Assembly (NCBI RefSeq): GCF_024207115.1
Contig: NZ_CP100128.1
Coordinates: 1,550,001-1,614,000, forward strand
DNA from: Chromobacterium sp. IIBBL 290-4
GTDB taxonomy: Bacteria > Pseudomonadota > Gammaproteobacteria > Burkholderiales > Chromobacteriaceae
Reading direction: 5' to 3'
Length of the DNA: 64,000 nt
Numbering within the stretch: the first letter of the stretch is position 1; each line of letters starts with the position of its first letter. Both the position numbers and the translations under genes were made by a program. Under the pieces are notes generated by a model. The model was not told the origin of the DNA. It searched no databases and saw only the letters and a list, made by a program, of their open reading frames with translations. Below are positions 55,894 to 64,000 of this stretch, piece by piece.

Positions 55894-57189
55894 ATGGATA
55901 GGGATGGCAGGCCGCAGGCGGGGGAGGATTCGACATTGTGGGTGCTGGCATGCAGCGGCACCGGCGGCGATATCCTGCCCTTCATCGACTTAGGCAAGCG
56001 ACTGGCCGAGCGCGGCCGCCGGGTGCGGCTGGCGGCGCCGGCGTATCATGCCGACTGGATTCGCCGGCAAGGCCTGGATTGCGAGGCGTTTGGTTCGAAG
56101 GCGGCTTTCCAGGCTTGCCTGGATGACCCGGATCTGTGGGACGAGCGCAAGGGCTTCGGCGTAGTGTGGCGCAGCGTGGCGCCGCACCTGCAGGTGTTGC
56201 GCGAACTGGCGGCGCGGGAGTCCGGGCGCTGCGTGCTGCTCTGCCATCCCCTCATGCTGGCGGCCGCGCATCTGGCCAAGGCGGCCTATCCCGATCTGAC
56301 CGTGGCGGCGCTGTACTTGTCGCCGTCCGGCTTATGCAGCAGCCATGACATGCAGGTGCTGGGCTCGCTGACTTTGCCGGCCCGCTTGCCGGTGTCGTGG
56401 AAACGCCAGCTATGGCGCTGCTTGTATCGCCTGGGGCTGGATCCTCAGGTTTTGCCGGCCATCAATGCCGCGCGGCGGGAGATGGGCTTGCCGCCGCTGC
56501 GCAGTTTTCAGCGCCTGTTGAGCGAGACGCCGGAGCAGGTGTTCGGCGGCTTTCCCAGCTGGTTCGCCGCGCCGCAGCCCGATTGGCCAAGCCCCTATCA
56601 GGAACTGGGTTTTCCACAGGCGGCGGAGCGCGATGGCACGCTATCGGCCGAGCTGCAGGCCTTTATCGATGCCGGTCCGGCGCCTGTCGTCTTTACCCCG
56701 GGCACCGGCCACCGCCATGCCCGCGGCTATTTCGAAGCGGCGCTGGCGGCCTTGGCGGCGGTAGGCGGACGCGGGATCTTCATTACGCCGTATCGCGATC
56801 AAGTGCCGGAGGCCCTGCCCGGACATGTGCTCTGGCAGCCGCATGCGCCTTTTTCCGCGATATTGCCGAAGGCGGCGGCGGTGGTTCACCACGGCGGCAT
56901 CGGCACCTGCGCCGAGGCGTTCCGCGCCGGCGTGCCGCAGCTGATTTGTCCCTACGCCTTCGACCAGTTCGACAATGGCTGGCGCGCGCGCCGTCTGGGC
57001 GTGGCAGAAGTGTTGCCGGCCCGCAAGTTGAGCGCCAAGAAACTGGCTGCGGCCTTGCGACGTTTGAGCGCCTCCGGCGAGGTGGCGCGCGCGTGCGAGC
57101 GGACGGCTGCGCAGGCTCGCGCATCAGGCTTCGCATCCGTGGAACTGTTGGAGCAAGCGTTGATGGATGCGGTCTGGGCTCGACGATAG
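55894..57189 (+). CDS. GT1-family glycosyltransferase (MGT/RhlB-like)
   Basis: 431 residues from ATG 55894, decided by AGGGAGGCGAG just upstream; an earlier ATG at 55837 has no ribosome site. Two-domain GT-B fold: N-terminal LACSGTGGDILPFIDLGKRLAERG and C-terminal sugar-nucleotide loop VVHHGGIGTCAEAFRAGVPQLICPYAFDQFDNGWR. Family members glycosylate sterols, flavonoids, macrolides or hydroxyfatty acids (RhlB). Acceptor cannot be read from sequence. Followed after 11 bp by a GNAT gene, likely one operon. Confidence 0.88.
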   Translation: MDRDGRPQAGEDSTLWVLACSGTGGDILPFIDLGKRLAERGRRVRLAAPAYHADWIRRQGLDCEAFGSKAAFQACLDDPDLWDERKGFGVVWRSVAPHLQVLRELAARESGRCVLLCHPLMLAAAHLAKAAYPDLTVAALYLSPSGLCSSHDMQVLGSLTLPARLPVSWKRQLWRCLYRLGLDPQVLPAINAARREMGLPPLRSFQRLLSETPEQVFGGFPSWFAAPQPDWPSPYQELGFPQAAERDGTLSAELQAFIDAGPAPVVFTPGTGHRHARGYFEAALAALAAVGGRGIFITPYRDQVPEALPGHVLWQPHAPFSAILPKAAAVVHHGGIGTCAEAFRAGVPQLICPYAFDQFDNGWRARRLGVAEVLPARKLSAKKLAAALRRLSASGEVARACERTAAQARASGFASVELLEQALMDAVWARR

Positions 57190-57200
57190 CGGGAGCGGCA

Positions 57201-57686
57201 ATGGAAATTCGCTTGAGAAGGGCAATGCTGCAAGAGGCCGCCGCGCTGCACGCGATGCAGCTTGCAGCGTTTTTGCCGCTGCTGCGTAAATATCAAGACC
57301 ACGACATCAGTCCGGCGACCGAGACTTTGGCATCATTCCGCGGCAAATTGGCGCAGGCCGAGTCCCACTTTTACTGGATAGAGCGAGGCCCGCAAGCCGT
57401 GGGCGGCTTGCGGGTGGCGGCTTTGCCCGGCAGCGGGCAATGCCGGATCAGTCCGCTGTTCATCCTGCCCGCCTTCCAAAACCAGGGCATCGCCCAGGCG
57501 GCGATGCGGCTGGCCGAGCGCCTGCATCAGCCGGATCATGGTTGGCGGCTCGATACCATCCTGGAAGAGCGCGGCAACTGCCATCTGTATGAGAAATTGG
57601 GTTATGTGAGGGTAGGGCAAGCCCGCATGGTCAAGCCGGGCATGCATCTGGTCGTCTACCACAAAGCCTGTGCCGCGACGCGATGA
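57201..57686 (+). CDS. GNAT-family N-acetyltransferase
   Basis: 161 residues from ATG 57201 (GGGAG upstream). Acetyl-CoA loop is SPLFILPAFQNQGIAQAAMRLAERLH and motif B LYEKLGYVRVGQARMV. Acts on an unknown amine. Probably cotranscribed with the glycosyltransferase. Confidence 0.85.
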   Translation: MEIRLRRAMLQEAAALHAMQLAAFLPLLRKYQDHDISPATETLASFRGKLAQAESHFYWIERGPQAVGGLRVAALPGSGQCRISPLFILPAFQNQGIAQAAMRLAERLHQPDHGWRLDTILEERGNCHLYEKLGYVRVGQARMVKPGMHLVVYHKACAATR

Positions 57687-57910
57687 GAGTTTTTCTTCGG
57701 TCGATGCTCATAAGACATGCTGACGCCCGGAACGGACAAGCGCTGCGCCGAGGCCGCGCAGATCTGAGCCTGCGCCGCCTGGGATGGGCGCCGCGTCTGG
57801 TTTGGATGGCGACGCGGGGTTCACCGGACGGCGGCGATGCGGGTATGCTGAACCGATGCGGCGGCGCGGCCGCCGTCCTTTTGCCTATGCCTAATCCGTG
57901 GGAGCCGACC

Positions 57911-58687
57911 ATGTCGAATCATCCGCCCGATCAGATATTCCGCACCGAGCGCCTGGCTGTCCGCCGTTGGCGCGACGCCGATATGGACGCGTTGTCGGCG
58001 GTATGCGGCGATGCCCAAACCATGCGCTGGGTGGGCGATGGCCAAACCTTGGCGCGGGCCGATTGCCGGCGCTGGCTGGAGGCGACGCGGCGCCATTACG
58101 CCGCGCGCGGCTATGGCATGTTCGCCGTCGAGGATGGCCTCAGCGGCGAGCTGCTGGGGTTTTGCGGGCTGACGCACCCGGATGGCCAGGCCGAGCCGGA
58201 GTTGAAATACGCTTTTTTGCCTGCCCATTGGGGCCGAGGGCTGGCCAGCGAGGCGGCGGCGGCGATGATCGCGCATGCCGCCGCGCAATGGGGGCTGCGC
58301 CACATCATCGCCACCGTGGCGGAGGCGCATCCGGCGTCGCAGCGGGTGCTGCTCAAGGCCGGCATGGCGCTGGGCGAGTCGCGGCGGGAGGCTGACGGCA
58401 GCCGGACCTTGCGATTTCATTGGCGGGCGCGGCAGGACGCGCCAGCCAGCGCGGCTGGGCCGCGAGCGGCGGACAAACGCCGTTTCAATGTCTATGGCCG
58501 GATTCTGGCGGTGGAGCGGCGCGAGGGCGGCTGGCGGGCTTTTTGGGCCGGCGGCGACGGCAAGCGCCGTCCAGCCGGCTTCATCATTCCCAATGATTTG
58601 GCGGCCGGCGATCTGACGCAATACCTGGAAGACCTGTTCCACGAAAACGCCACGCCGCGCAATGGCGAGGTGAGGGCATTGGATTGA
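57911..58687 (+). CDS. RimJ/RimL-type GNAT fused to a small C-terminal domain
   Basis: 258 residues from ATG 57911. Residues 1-170 are a GNAT of the RimJ/RimL kind (FRTERLAVRRWRDADMDAL, AFLPAHWGRGLASEAAAAMI, ASQRVLLKAGMALGES). Residues about 185-258 (RRFNVYGRILAVERREGGWRAFW, PNDLAAGDLTQYLEDLFHENATP) resemble a small family normally found alone, which I believe is DUF7661. Linker is Ala/Gly rich. Fusion partner function unknown. Spacing from the upstream GNAT is 224 bp. Confidence 0.85.
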   Translation: MSNHPPDQIFRTERLAVRRWRDADMDALSAVCGDAQTMRWVGDGQTLARADCRRWLEATRRHYAARGYGMFAVEDGLSGELLGFCGLTHPDGQAEPELKYAFLPAHWGRGLASEAAAAMIAHAAAQWGLRHIIATVAEAHPASQRVLLKAGMALGESRREADGSRTLRFHWRARQDAPASAAGPRAADKRRFNVYGRILAVERREGGWRAFWAGGDGKRRPAGFIIPNDLAAGDLTQYLEDLFHENATPRNGEVRALD

Positions 58688-58732
58688 GGGGGCCTGGTCG
58701 GCCCCGGATGAGTGTGACGAAAGGGGAAAGGC

Positions 58733-59698
58733 ATGAATGATTTGCAAGTGGCGACGATGCAGTTTGAAAACGCCAGCGGCGACAAGGCGTTCAATCTGGC
58801 GCGGATCGAAGCCTTAGCCGAGCAGGCCGCCGCCGCCGGCGCGCGGGTGGCGGCGTTTCACGAGTGTTCGGTCACCGGCTACACCTTTGCCCGGCGCTTG
58901 AGCCGGGAACAGCTGGCCGAGCTGGCGGAGCCGATACCGGATGGCCCCAGCGTGAAGCGGCTGGCCCAGATCGCCGCCCGGCTGGACATCTATCTGCTGG
59001 CAGGACTGTTCGAGCAAGGCGAGGACGGAGAACTGTACAAGGCGCAGGTCTGCGTCGGCCCGCAAGGCCTGGTGGCCAAGCACCGCAAGCTGCATCCCTT
59101 CATCAATCCGCATCTGGCGCAGGGATCGGCGTATACGGTGTTCGAGATCGACGGCTGGAAGTGCGGCATCCTGATCTGCTACGACAACAACGTGATCGAG
59201 AACGTGCGCGCCACCGCCTTGCTGGGCGCGGAAATCTTGTTCATGCCGCATGTGACCATGTGCACGCCGTCCACCCGGCCCGGAGCCGGCTTTGTCGATC
59301 CGGTCCTGTGGCGCCAGCGCCAGCAGGACCCCACCTCCTTGCGCATCGAGTTCGAGGGCTTGAAGGGACGCGGCTGGCTGATGAAGTGGCTGCCGGCGCG
59401 CGCCTACGACAACGGCGTCTACGTGGTGTTTTCCAATCCGATAGGCATGGACGACGATCAGCTGAAAAACGGCTGTTCGATGATTCTGGACCCGTTCGGC
59501 GACATCCTGGCCGAAGGCCCGCGCCTGGACGAGGGCATGGCCTTGGCGCGGCTGAGCCGCGACAAGCTGGCCCTGTGCGGCGGGCACCGTTATCGACAAG
59601 CGCGCCGGCCGGAACTGTACCGCGAGATACTGGGCCAGCCGCACGAGCCGCGCCAGCAGGTGGCGTGGATGGCAGGCAAGGCCGTCGAGGCGGATTGA
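58733..59698 (+). CDS. nitrilase-superfamily carbon-nitrogen hydrolase
   Basis: 321 residues. The Glu-Lys-Cys triad is visible: Glu44 in FHECSVTGY, Lys119 in AKHRKLHP and Cys149 in ILICYDNN. The type resembles amidases and beta-ureidopropionase-like enzymes rather than true nitrilases. Ribosome site GGGGAAAGG. Cytoplasmic. Start overlaps no neighbour; substrate unknown. Confidence 0.9.
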   Translation: MNDLQVATMQFENASGDKAFNLARIEALAEQAAAAGARVAAFHECSVTGYTFARRLSREQLAELAEPIPDGPSVKRLAQIAARLDIYLLAGLFEQGEDGELYKAQVCVGPQGLVAKHRKLHPFINPHLAQGSAYTVFEIDGWKCGILICYDNNVIENVRATALLGAEILFMPHVTMCTPSTRPGAGFVDPVLWRQRQQDPTSLRIEFEGLKGRGWLMKWLPARAYDNGVYVVFSNPIGMDDDQLKNGCSMILDPFGDILAEGPRLDEGMALARLSRDKLALCGGHRYRQARRPELYREILGQPHEPRQQVAWMAGKAVEAD

Positions 59699-59728
59699 TC
59701 CACCCCCCGCCCTAGCGGCTCGCGGCGG

Positions 59729-61363
59729 CTAATGGTCCACCACGAAGCGGCGGATCTGGCTTTGCAGCGAGGCGCTGACATCGCGCAGCCGGCCGCTGCC
59801 CTGGCTGGCGCTTTGGCTGGCGCGCAGGCTGTCGTCGGCCAGGCGGGCGATTTCCGAAACGCTGTCGGCGATGGCCTGGCTTTCCCGCACTTGTTCCGCG
59901 ATGTCGGCGGCGAGGCGGTCCAGCCCGCCGACGGTGGCAGTGGCGCCCTGTTTCAGCTCGGTCAGCGGCGCGACGATTTCGCCTATCAGCCGCACGCCGC
60001 GCGCCATCTCGCGCTGGCCTTGCTCGATGCGGCCCATGGCGTCGGTGGTTTGCTGGTCCATGGCGCTGATCACCTCATTGATTTCGCGGGTGGCGCGGGC
60101 GGTGCGCGCCGCCAGATTGCGCACTTCGTCGGCCACCACGGCGAAGCCGCGGCCCATTTCGCCGGCCCGCGCCGCCTCGATGGCGGCATTCAGCGCCAGC
60201 ATATTGGTTTGCTCGGCGATGTCGGTGACCGATTCGATCATGCCGTGCATGGAGTTCGCGCGCTGGCGCAGCGCGTCCACCGATTCGGCGCTGCCCTGGA
60301 TCTGCCCGGCGATGGCCTGGATCTCGCGCGAGGCGGTTTCGATCAAACATTGGCCAGTGTCGGCCAGGCTGGCCGAGTCGCGCGCCTGCTGCTGCGCTTG
60401 CCGCGCCGTGTCGGCCGCGCGGTCCAGCTTGGCCGCGAAGGCGCCGACCACATCGTTGATCTGATGCAGCTCCGCCTGTTGCCGCTCCACGCCGCCGGCC
60501 AGTTCCGCCGCGCTGTCGCGGGTGGAGTGCGCAGTGTCGGCCACCACATCGGCGGAACTGCGCAGATCTCTCACCAGCGCGGCCAGACCATGCTGCATGG
60601 TTTCCATCCGTTGCAGCATTTGCGAGGTTTCGTCGCGGCCGGCGGAGCGGACCTGGCTGCGCAGATCGCCCTGAGCCATCGAATCCAGCACCGCCACGCC
60701 ATGCTCCAGCGGCCGGGTGATGCTGCGGGTGACGCTCCAGGCTAGCAACAGCACGGCCAGCGCCGCCGCCGCGCTGCAGGCGAGCAGCAGGCCGCGGGTC
60801 AGGCTCATTCTGCGCAGCGCGGCGGCCATTTCGGCGTTCATATGGCTTTGCTGCTCCGCCGACAGCGCCGCGGTGGCGGCCAGCAGCGCTTGCAGCGCGG
60901 GCCGGGTGTCGCTGCCGAATTGCTTGGCCAGCGCGGCCGGATCGTTCGCCTCCACCAGGTCCACCGTTTCGAGAAAGGCTTTGGAATAGGCCGCGCGCAA
61001 CTGCGCCAGCGCTTGCAATTTGCCGGCCTGTTCCGCCGGCCAGGGCAGCGCCTTGAGTTGCTGGAAGGTCGCGTCGGCGCGGCGGTTGGCCTCGTCCATC
61101 GCCGCGAACAGCGGCACGCGCTGATTGCGTTCCGGCGTGGCGATGATTTGCAGCAGCAGCAGCGCGGCGTTCTGCGCATGGCGGTCCAGGCCGGCGGCGG
61201 CTTGCTGTTTGCTGGCGTCGTCGTTGACGATGGCTTGGGTGGAGCGCTCTATGCTGTCCAGGCCGGTCCAGACGCTGGCGCAGATGCCCAGCAGGATGGC
61301 GAGCAGCAAGGTGAAGGACAGCGCCAGGCGCGGGCCGACTTTGATCGATTGCAACAGGCTCAT
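59729..61363 (-). CDS. methyl-accepting chemotaxis protein (4HB-type)
   Basis: 544 residues from ATG 61363 (GGAG upstream). Helix about 13-32, four-helix-bundle sensor 35-190 with [38 protein letters not shown] in part, helix about 195-215, HAMP, then signalling domain with [38 protein letters not shown]. It ends IRRFVVDH, no NWETF. It is the third chemoreceptor in this window; ligand unknown. The antisense open frame running to 62659 merges it with an unrelated gene and is rejected. Confidence 0.92.
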   Translation of the reverse strand: MSLLQSIKVGPRLALSFTLLLAILLGICASVWTGLDSIERSTQAIVNDDASKQQAAAGLDRHAQNAALLLLQIIATPERNQRVPLFAAMDEANRRADATFQQLKALPWPAEQAGKLQALAQLRAAYSKAFLETVDLVEANDPAALAKQFGSDTRPALQALLAATAALSAEQQSHMNAEMAAALRRMSLTRGLLLACSAAAALAVLLLAWSVTRSITRPLEHGVAVLDSMAQGDLRSQVRSAGRDETSQMLQRMETMQHGLAALVRDLRSSADVVADTAHSTRDSAAELAGGVERQQAELHQINDVVGAFAAKLDRAADTARQAQQQARDSASLADTGQCLIETASREIQAIAGQIQGSAESVDALRQRANSMHGMIESVTDIAEQTNMLALNAAIEAARAGEMGRGFAVVADEVRNLAARTARATREINEVISAMDQQTTDAMGRIEQGQREMARGVRLIGEIVAPLTELKQGATATVGGLDRLAADIAEQVRESQAIADSVSEIARLADDSLRASQSASQGSGRLRDVSASLQSQIRRFVVDH

Positions 61364-61519
61364 GCGGCTTTTCTCCGAGTACGGTGGCAGTGAGTCGGAT
61401 GCTGCGGGGCATTCTGTCAGGGTAGTTCCGCCCTTGCGGCCTGTCATCTCCAAGATTGACAATGGCATCTCGGCCGGGCCAGCATGCTGGCTTTGGCGAA
61501 CGGATGATGAGGTGTCGGC

Positions 61520-62701
61520 ATGGAGAACTGGAACTCGCGCTTTCCCGGCGCGGCCTGGCCGGATTATCAAGGCGGCGGCCTGCTCAATCTGATGCAGACG
61601 CTGAGCCTGGAGCTGGGCGGGCCGGATCTGGGCCACGCCCCGCTGGACAGCGAGGTTCTGGCCGGCATCGGCCGCCATCGCCATGTCTGCCTGCTGCTGG
61701 TGGATGGCTTGGGCGAGGCGCAATTGCGGCGGCTGGGGCCGAACAGCCGCTTGGCGGCCTTGCGGCGGCGCAGCCTTAGCAGCGTGTTCCCGCCCACCAC
61801 CGCGGCGGCGGTCACCACGGTGTTGACCGGCCAGCCGCCTTCGGTGCATGGCCTGATAGGCTGGCACCAGCTGCATGGCGAGGAAATCATCGCGCCGCTG
61901 CCGCTGTATGTGCGCCACCCGGCCGATTCCGCCAGCGCGGCGCAGCAATTGGCCGATAGCTTGTTTTGCGCGCCGCCCTTGTTCGAGCATTTCGCCCGAC
62001 CCGCTTTTTTGATGCTGCCGGCCGATATCGCCCACTCGCCCTGCACCCGTCATCATGCCGGCAGTTGCCTGCGTCTGCCTTACCGCGACTCCGCCGATGC
62101 CTTCGCGCAATTGAGCGCGCGGCTGAGCTCGCCGGCGCCGGCTTTTCATTATCTCTACCTGCGCCAACTGGACGCGCAGATGCACGCCACCGGGCCGGAC
62201 AGTCCGCAAGCGCAGCAGGCGCTGGCCGAACTGGACGACGAGCTTGGCCGTTTGCTGGAGGAGGCGCGGCAGTGCGACGCGGCGGTGGTGGCGATCGCCG
62301 ATCACGGCTTCACCGCCGCGCCGGCGGCGCAATGGGTGGACGTGGATGCCGACCAGGAGCTGTATGGCTTGTTGGCGCGGCCCTTGTCCGGCGAAACGCG
62401 GATGGCTTATTGCCATGTGAAGCCCGGCTGCGTCGAGCGCTTTCTCGCCTTGGCGGAAGCGCGGCTGGGCCATGCCTGCTGGCCGGCAAGGAGCGCCGAG
62501 CTGCTGGCGGCGGGGGTGTATGGCCCTGGGCCGGCGCATCCGGATTTGGCGCGCCGTTGCGGCGATGTGGTGTTGATCGCCAAGCCGGGCTGGAATCTGC
62601 GCGACACGCTGCCGGGGGAAAGGGTATTCCTGGAGGCTGGCATGCATGCCGGCGTTCATCCGGACGAGATGGCGGTGCCCTTGATGGCATGGCGGCCGTG
62701 A
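61520..62701 (+). CDS. alkaline-phosphatase-superfamily nucleotide pyrophosphatase/phosphodiesterase
   Basis: 393 residues, no signal peptide seen. Metal-site blocks [42 protein letters not shown] with the nucleophilic Thr, [16 protein letters not shown] and VAIADHGF match type I phosphodiesterases/NPP enzymes. These hydrolyse nucleotide or phosphodiester bonds. Divergent from the chemoreceptor. Substrate not assigned. Confidence 0.88.
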   Translation: MENWNSRFPGAAWPDYQGGGLLNLMQTLSLELGGPDLGHAPLDSEVLAGIGRHRHVCLLLVDGLGEAQLRRLGPNSRLAALRRRSLSSVFPPTTAAAVTTVLTGQPPSVHGLIGWHQLHGEEIIAPLPLYVRHPADSASAAQQLADSLFCAPPLFEHFARPAFLMLPADIAHSPCTRHHAGSCLRLPYRDSADAFAQLSARLSSPAPAFHYLYLRQLDAQMHATGPDSPQAQQALAELDDELGRLLEEARQCDAAVVAIADHGFTAAPAAQWVDVDADQELYGLLARPLSGETRMAYCHVKPGCVERFLALAEARLGHACWPARSAELLAAGVYGPGPAHPDLARRCGDVVLIAKPGWNLRDTLPGERVFLEAGMHAGVHPDEMAVPLMAWRP

Positions 62702-62773
62702 CGAGCACGTTTTTACAAGCGCCGGCTATCGGGGCGGCGCAGAATGGCCGCCTTCTAGTTTGGAATGTCGTCA

Positions 62774-63568
62774 ATGCAGTCGCAACAATGCTTGCCTGAC
62801 GCCGGGCTGCGTCCCTGGATACACAGTTACCGCCGCTACCATTTTGAGCAGGGCGATCCTGAGGTTTTGACGCTGCTGCCGGGCACCGGTGCGGAGTTGT
62901 GGCTGGGCGAGGGCGGCGGGTCGGCCTTGCTGTGCCCGAGGCACCGCGTGCAACAATTGGCGCGGCCGGCGCGACCGGTGTTCGCGATTCGTTTCCGCGC
63001 CGGGGCGCTGCCCTTGTTCGGCGTGCCCGCCTTGTCGGGCTTGGTGGATCGCGAGACGCCTGCGCGCCAGCTCTGGCCTGAGGATGCCGATGCGTGGGCG
63101 CGGCTGGGCGGCGCTGATTTCGAAACGCAGTGCGGGCAGGCCAGCCTCTTGCTGCTATCACGTCTGCGCGAGACGCCTGAACTGGAGCGGATGCGCAGTC
63201 TGGCGGGCCGGATGTTCGCCGACAGCGCCGGCTTCGCGCTGGGCGTCTACGCCGATGAGGCGAACGTGGACCGATGCGGCCTGTCGCGCCGTTTTCATGC
63301 CAGCCAGGGCGTGACCGCCAAGTTTTATCACCGGCTGTGCCGTTTCGAGCGTTTTTTGCGCGACGCGGTTTTCCAGAGCCGGCCTTCCCTGGCTGGCTTG
63401 GCCTGGGAACACGGCTATTTCGATCAGGCCCATCTGCACCGCGACGCGCGCAGCTTGGTTGGCTTGCCGCCGGCGCGCTTGCTGAGCGAACCGGCGTGGT
63501 CCTTGTTTTACTCTCCCCTGGCGGTTCAGCCCAATTCATCTCCGGAACGGTGGCCCAGCAGCGGATGA
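62774..63568 (+). CDS. AraC-family transcriptional regulator
   Basis: About 264 residues (ATG 62774 or 62765). N-terminal cupin-like region GTGAELWLGEGGGSALLCPRHRVQQLARPARPVFAIRFRAGALP in part (DUF6597-like), C-terminal AraC helix-turn-helix pair LSRRFHASQGVTAKFYHRLCRFERFL and LAGLAWEHGYFDQAHLHRDARSLVGLPPARL. It runs 43 bp into the opposite-strand DUF6506 gene. Target unknown. Confidence 0.82.
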   Translation: MQSQQCLPDAGLRPWIHSYRRYHFEQGDPEVLTLLPGTGAELWLGEGGGSALLCPRHRVQQLARPARPVFAIRFRAGALPLFGVPALSGLVDRETPARQLWPEDADAWARLGGADFETQCGQASLLLLSRLRETPELERMRSLAGRMFADSAGFALGVYADEANVDRCGLSRRFHASQGVTAKFYHRLCRFERFLRDAVFQSRPSLAGLAWEHGYFDQAHLHRDARSLVGLPPARLLSEPAWSLFYSPLAVQPNSSPERWPSSG

Positions 63569-63828
63569 GGGTCGAAGCGCACCACGCCTACGGACGCTAG
63601 CGAGCCGACCGCTGCCGCGACGAGAGCGGCGCCCTGGTGGCCGAAGCCGCCGCACAGCTCGATGGCGGCGCAGCCTTGCTCCGCCAGTTCGCGCGCGGTT
63701 TCCGCGGCTTGGACGTAGCTGGAGACGGCGATGGTGGCGACTTGCACTTCAGGCGTCTCGGTGATGGAACGATGTCGCGAGGGATCGCCCTGCGGGGCGA
63801 TGAAGATAAAGGCGGCTTTCAAGGCCAT
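63526..63828 (-). CDS. DUF6506-family protein
   Basis: 100 residues. Pattern MALKAAFIFIAPQGDPSRHRSITETPEVQVATIAV and GCAAIELCGGFGHQGAALVAAAVGS matches the small family I know as DUF6506, unknown function. Its 3' end overlaps the AraC gene by 43 bp, tail to tail. Both fits to family and codon pattern support it as coding. Confidence 0.7.
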   Translation of the reverse strand: MALKAAFIFIAPQGDPSRHRSITETPEVQVATIAVSSYVQAAETARELAEQGCAAIELCGGFGHQGAALVAAAVGSLASVGVVRFDPHPLLGHRSGDELG

Positions 63829-64000
63829 GGCGCGCTTTCTGCGTGGTGGATGGAAACGCGAGCTTAAGCGGGGGCCCTGGCGCGATCTTGGAAAAATGTG
63901 CGGGCGGCAAGACCCGGCAACCGTGGATAAGGCCTAAATATGCCAATGATATGTTTTGGTTTATGATTGGCTGATTCGAATATTCATTCAGGGTGGCCGA
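63829..64000. other. right-edge sequence without recognised gene
   Basis: AT content rises toward the end. A one-mismatch DnaA box, CGTGGATAA, is at 63922-63930. No start codon with ribosome site is seen before the window ends. Confidence 0.4.

Noticed and set aside
59729..62659. 976-residue minus-strand frame that would extend the third chemoreceptor
   Set aside because: The extension beyond 61363 is antisense to the phosphodiesterase gene; the true start has GGAG and a membrane helix at the N-terminus.

Overview
The window is 64 kb of GC-rich bacterial chromosome (coding DNA heavily GC3-biased). It is densely packed on both strands and shows no rRNA, tRNA, CRISPR array or prophage. Gene content fits a betaproteobacterium of the Chromobacterium type: EnvZ/OmpR, Kdo and heptose transferases, a periplasmic cyclohexadienyl dehydratase, TPP-riboswitch-controlled thiC, a glpKFD set, an OprD-type porin with a sugar ABC transporter and a GH3 hexosaminidase, and three chemoreceptors. 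The genus is inferred from protein style, not from a database match.

Layout. 1-8.4 kb: 3' part of a quinone oxidoreductase, two small exported proteins, ompR-envZ, a small DMT protein, a LysR regulator, then a minus-strand operon (DUF1203, Ada/Ogt-like repair protein, EamA exporter) and a CBS protein. 8.5-12.3 kb: an exported chorismate-lyase-like protein translationally coupled to pheC, then waaC-waaA on the opposite strand. 12.3-13.3 kb: a gene-free, AT-rich stretch with a cluster of DnaA boxes and an IHF-type site, which looks like a replication origin or DnaA-titration locus. 13.4-18.9 kb: GNAT and LD-carboxypeptidase, an AAC(6')-type acetyltransferase, a CorC-type membrane protein, ung, and pcm-rhodanese. 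18.9-21.5 kb: TPP riboswitch, thiC, DUF2789. 21.5-25.2 kb: a gamma-glutamylcyclotransferase-like protein, then a MocR regulator divergent from a ferredoxin-reductase/M24-hydrolase operon with paired palindromes between them. 25.2-33.7 kb: GGDEF enzyme, EIIA-like protein, lipoprotein, two family-3 binding proteins, EthD, YcaQ-type glycosylase, VOC, SnoaL, methyltransferase and pyruvate kinase.

33.7-38.6 kb is the glycerol block: glpK, glpF (aquaglyceroporin) and glpD (respiratory glycerol-3-phosphate dehydrogenase), with possible GlpR-like half-sites before glpK and before glpD. 38.9-43.1 kb: a free-standing B3/B4 domain protein, a chemoreceptor, an Lrp regulator divergent from an EamA exporter, and a 111-bp tandem repeat. 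43.2-50.4 kb is one minus-strand operon for uptake of an amino-sugar oligomer (probably chitooligosaccharide): outer-membrane porin, binding protein, two permeases, cytoplasmic GH3 hexosaminidase and ATPase. Its promoter region carries four TGG-type hexamers spaced exactly 11 bp apart, followed by an AT-rich island cut by a complete IS1595-type insertion sequence with an 8-bp target duplication. 51.8-63.8 kb: second chemoreceptor, an RlhA-type U32 protein, a GT1 glycosyltransferase, two GNATs (one fused to a small unknown domain), a nitrilase-family amidase, third chemoreceptor, a nucleotide-pyrophosphatase-like enzyme, an AraC regulator and a DUF6506 protein.

No novel multi-gene defence or mobile system was recognised. 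The most interesting material is non-coding: the DnaA-box cluster at 12.3-12.95 kb, a recurring intergenic element built of paired TGTGGATAA boxes (21.4, 41.3 and 43.1 kb), the 11-bp-phased operator array before the porin, and the paired CTGGNCCAG palindromes before the MocR gene.
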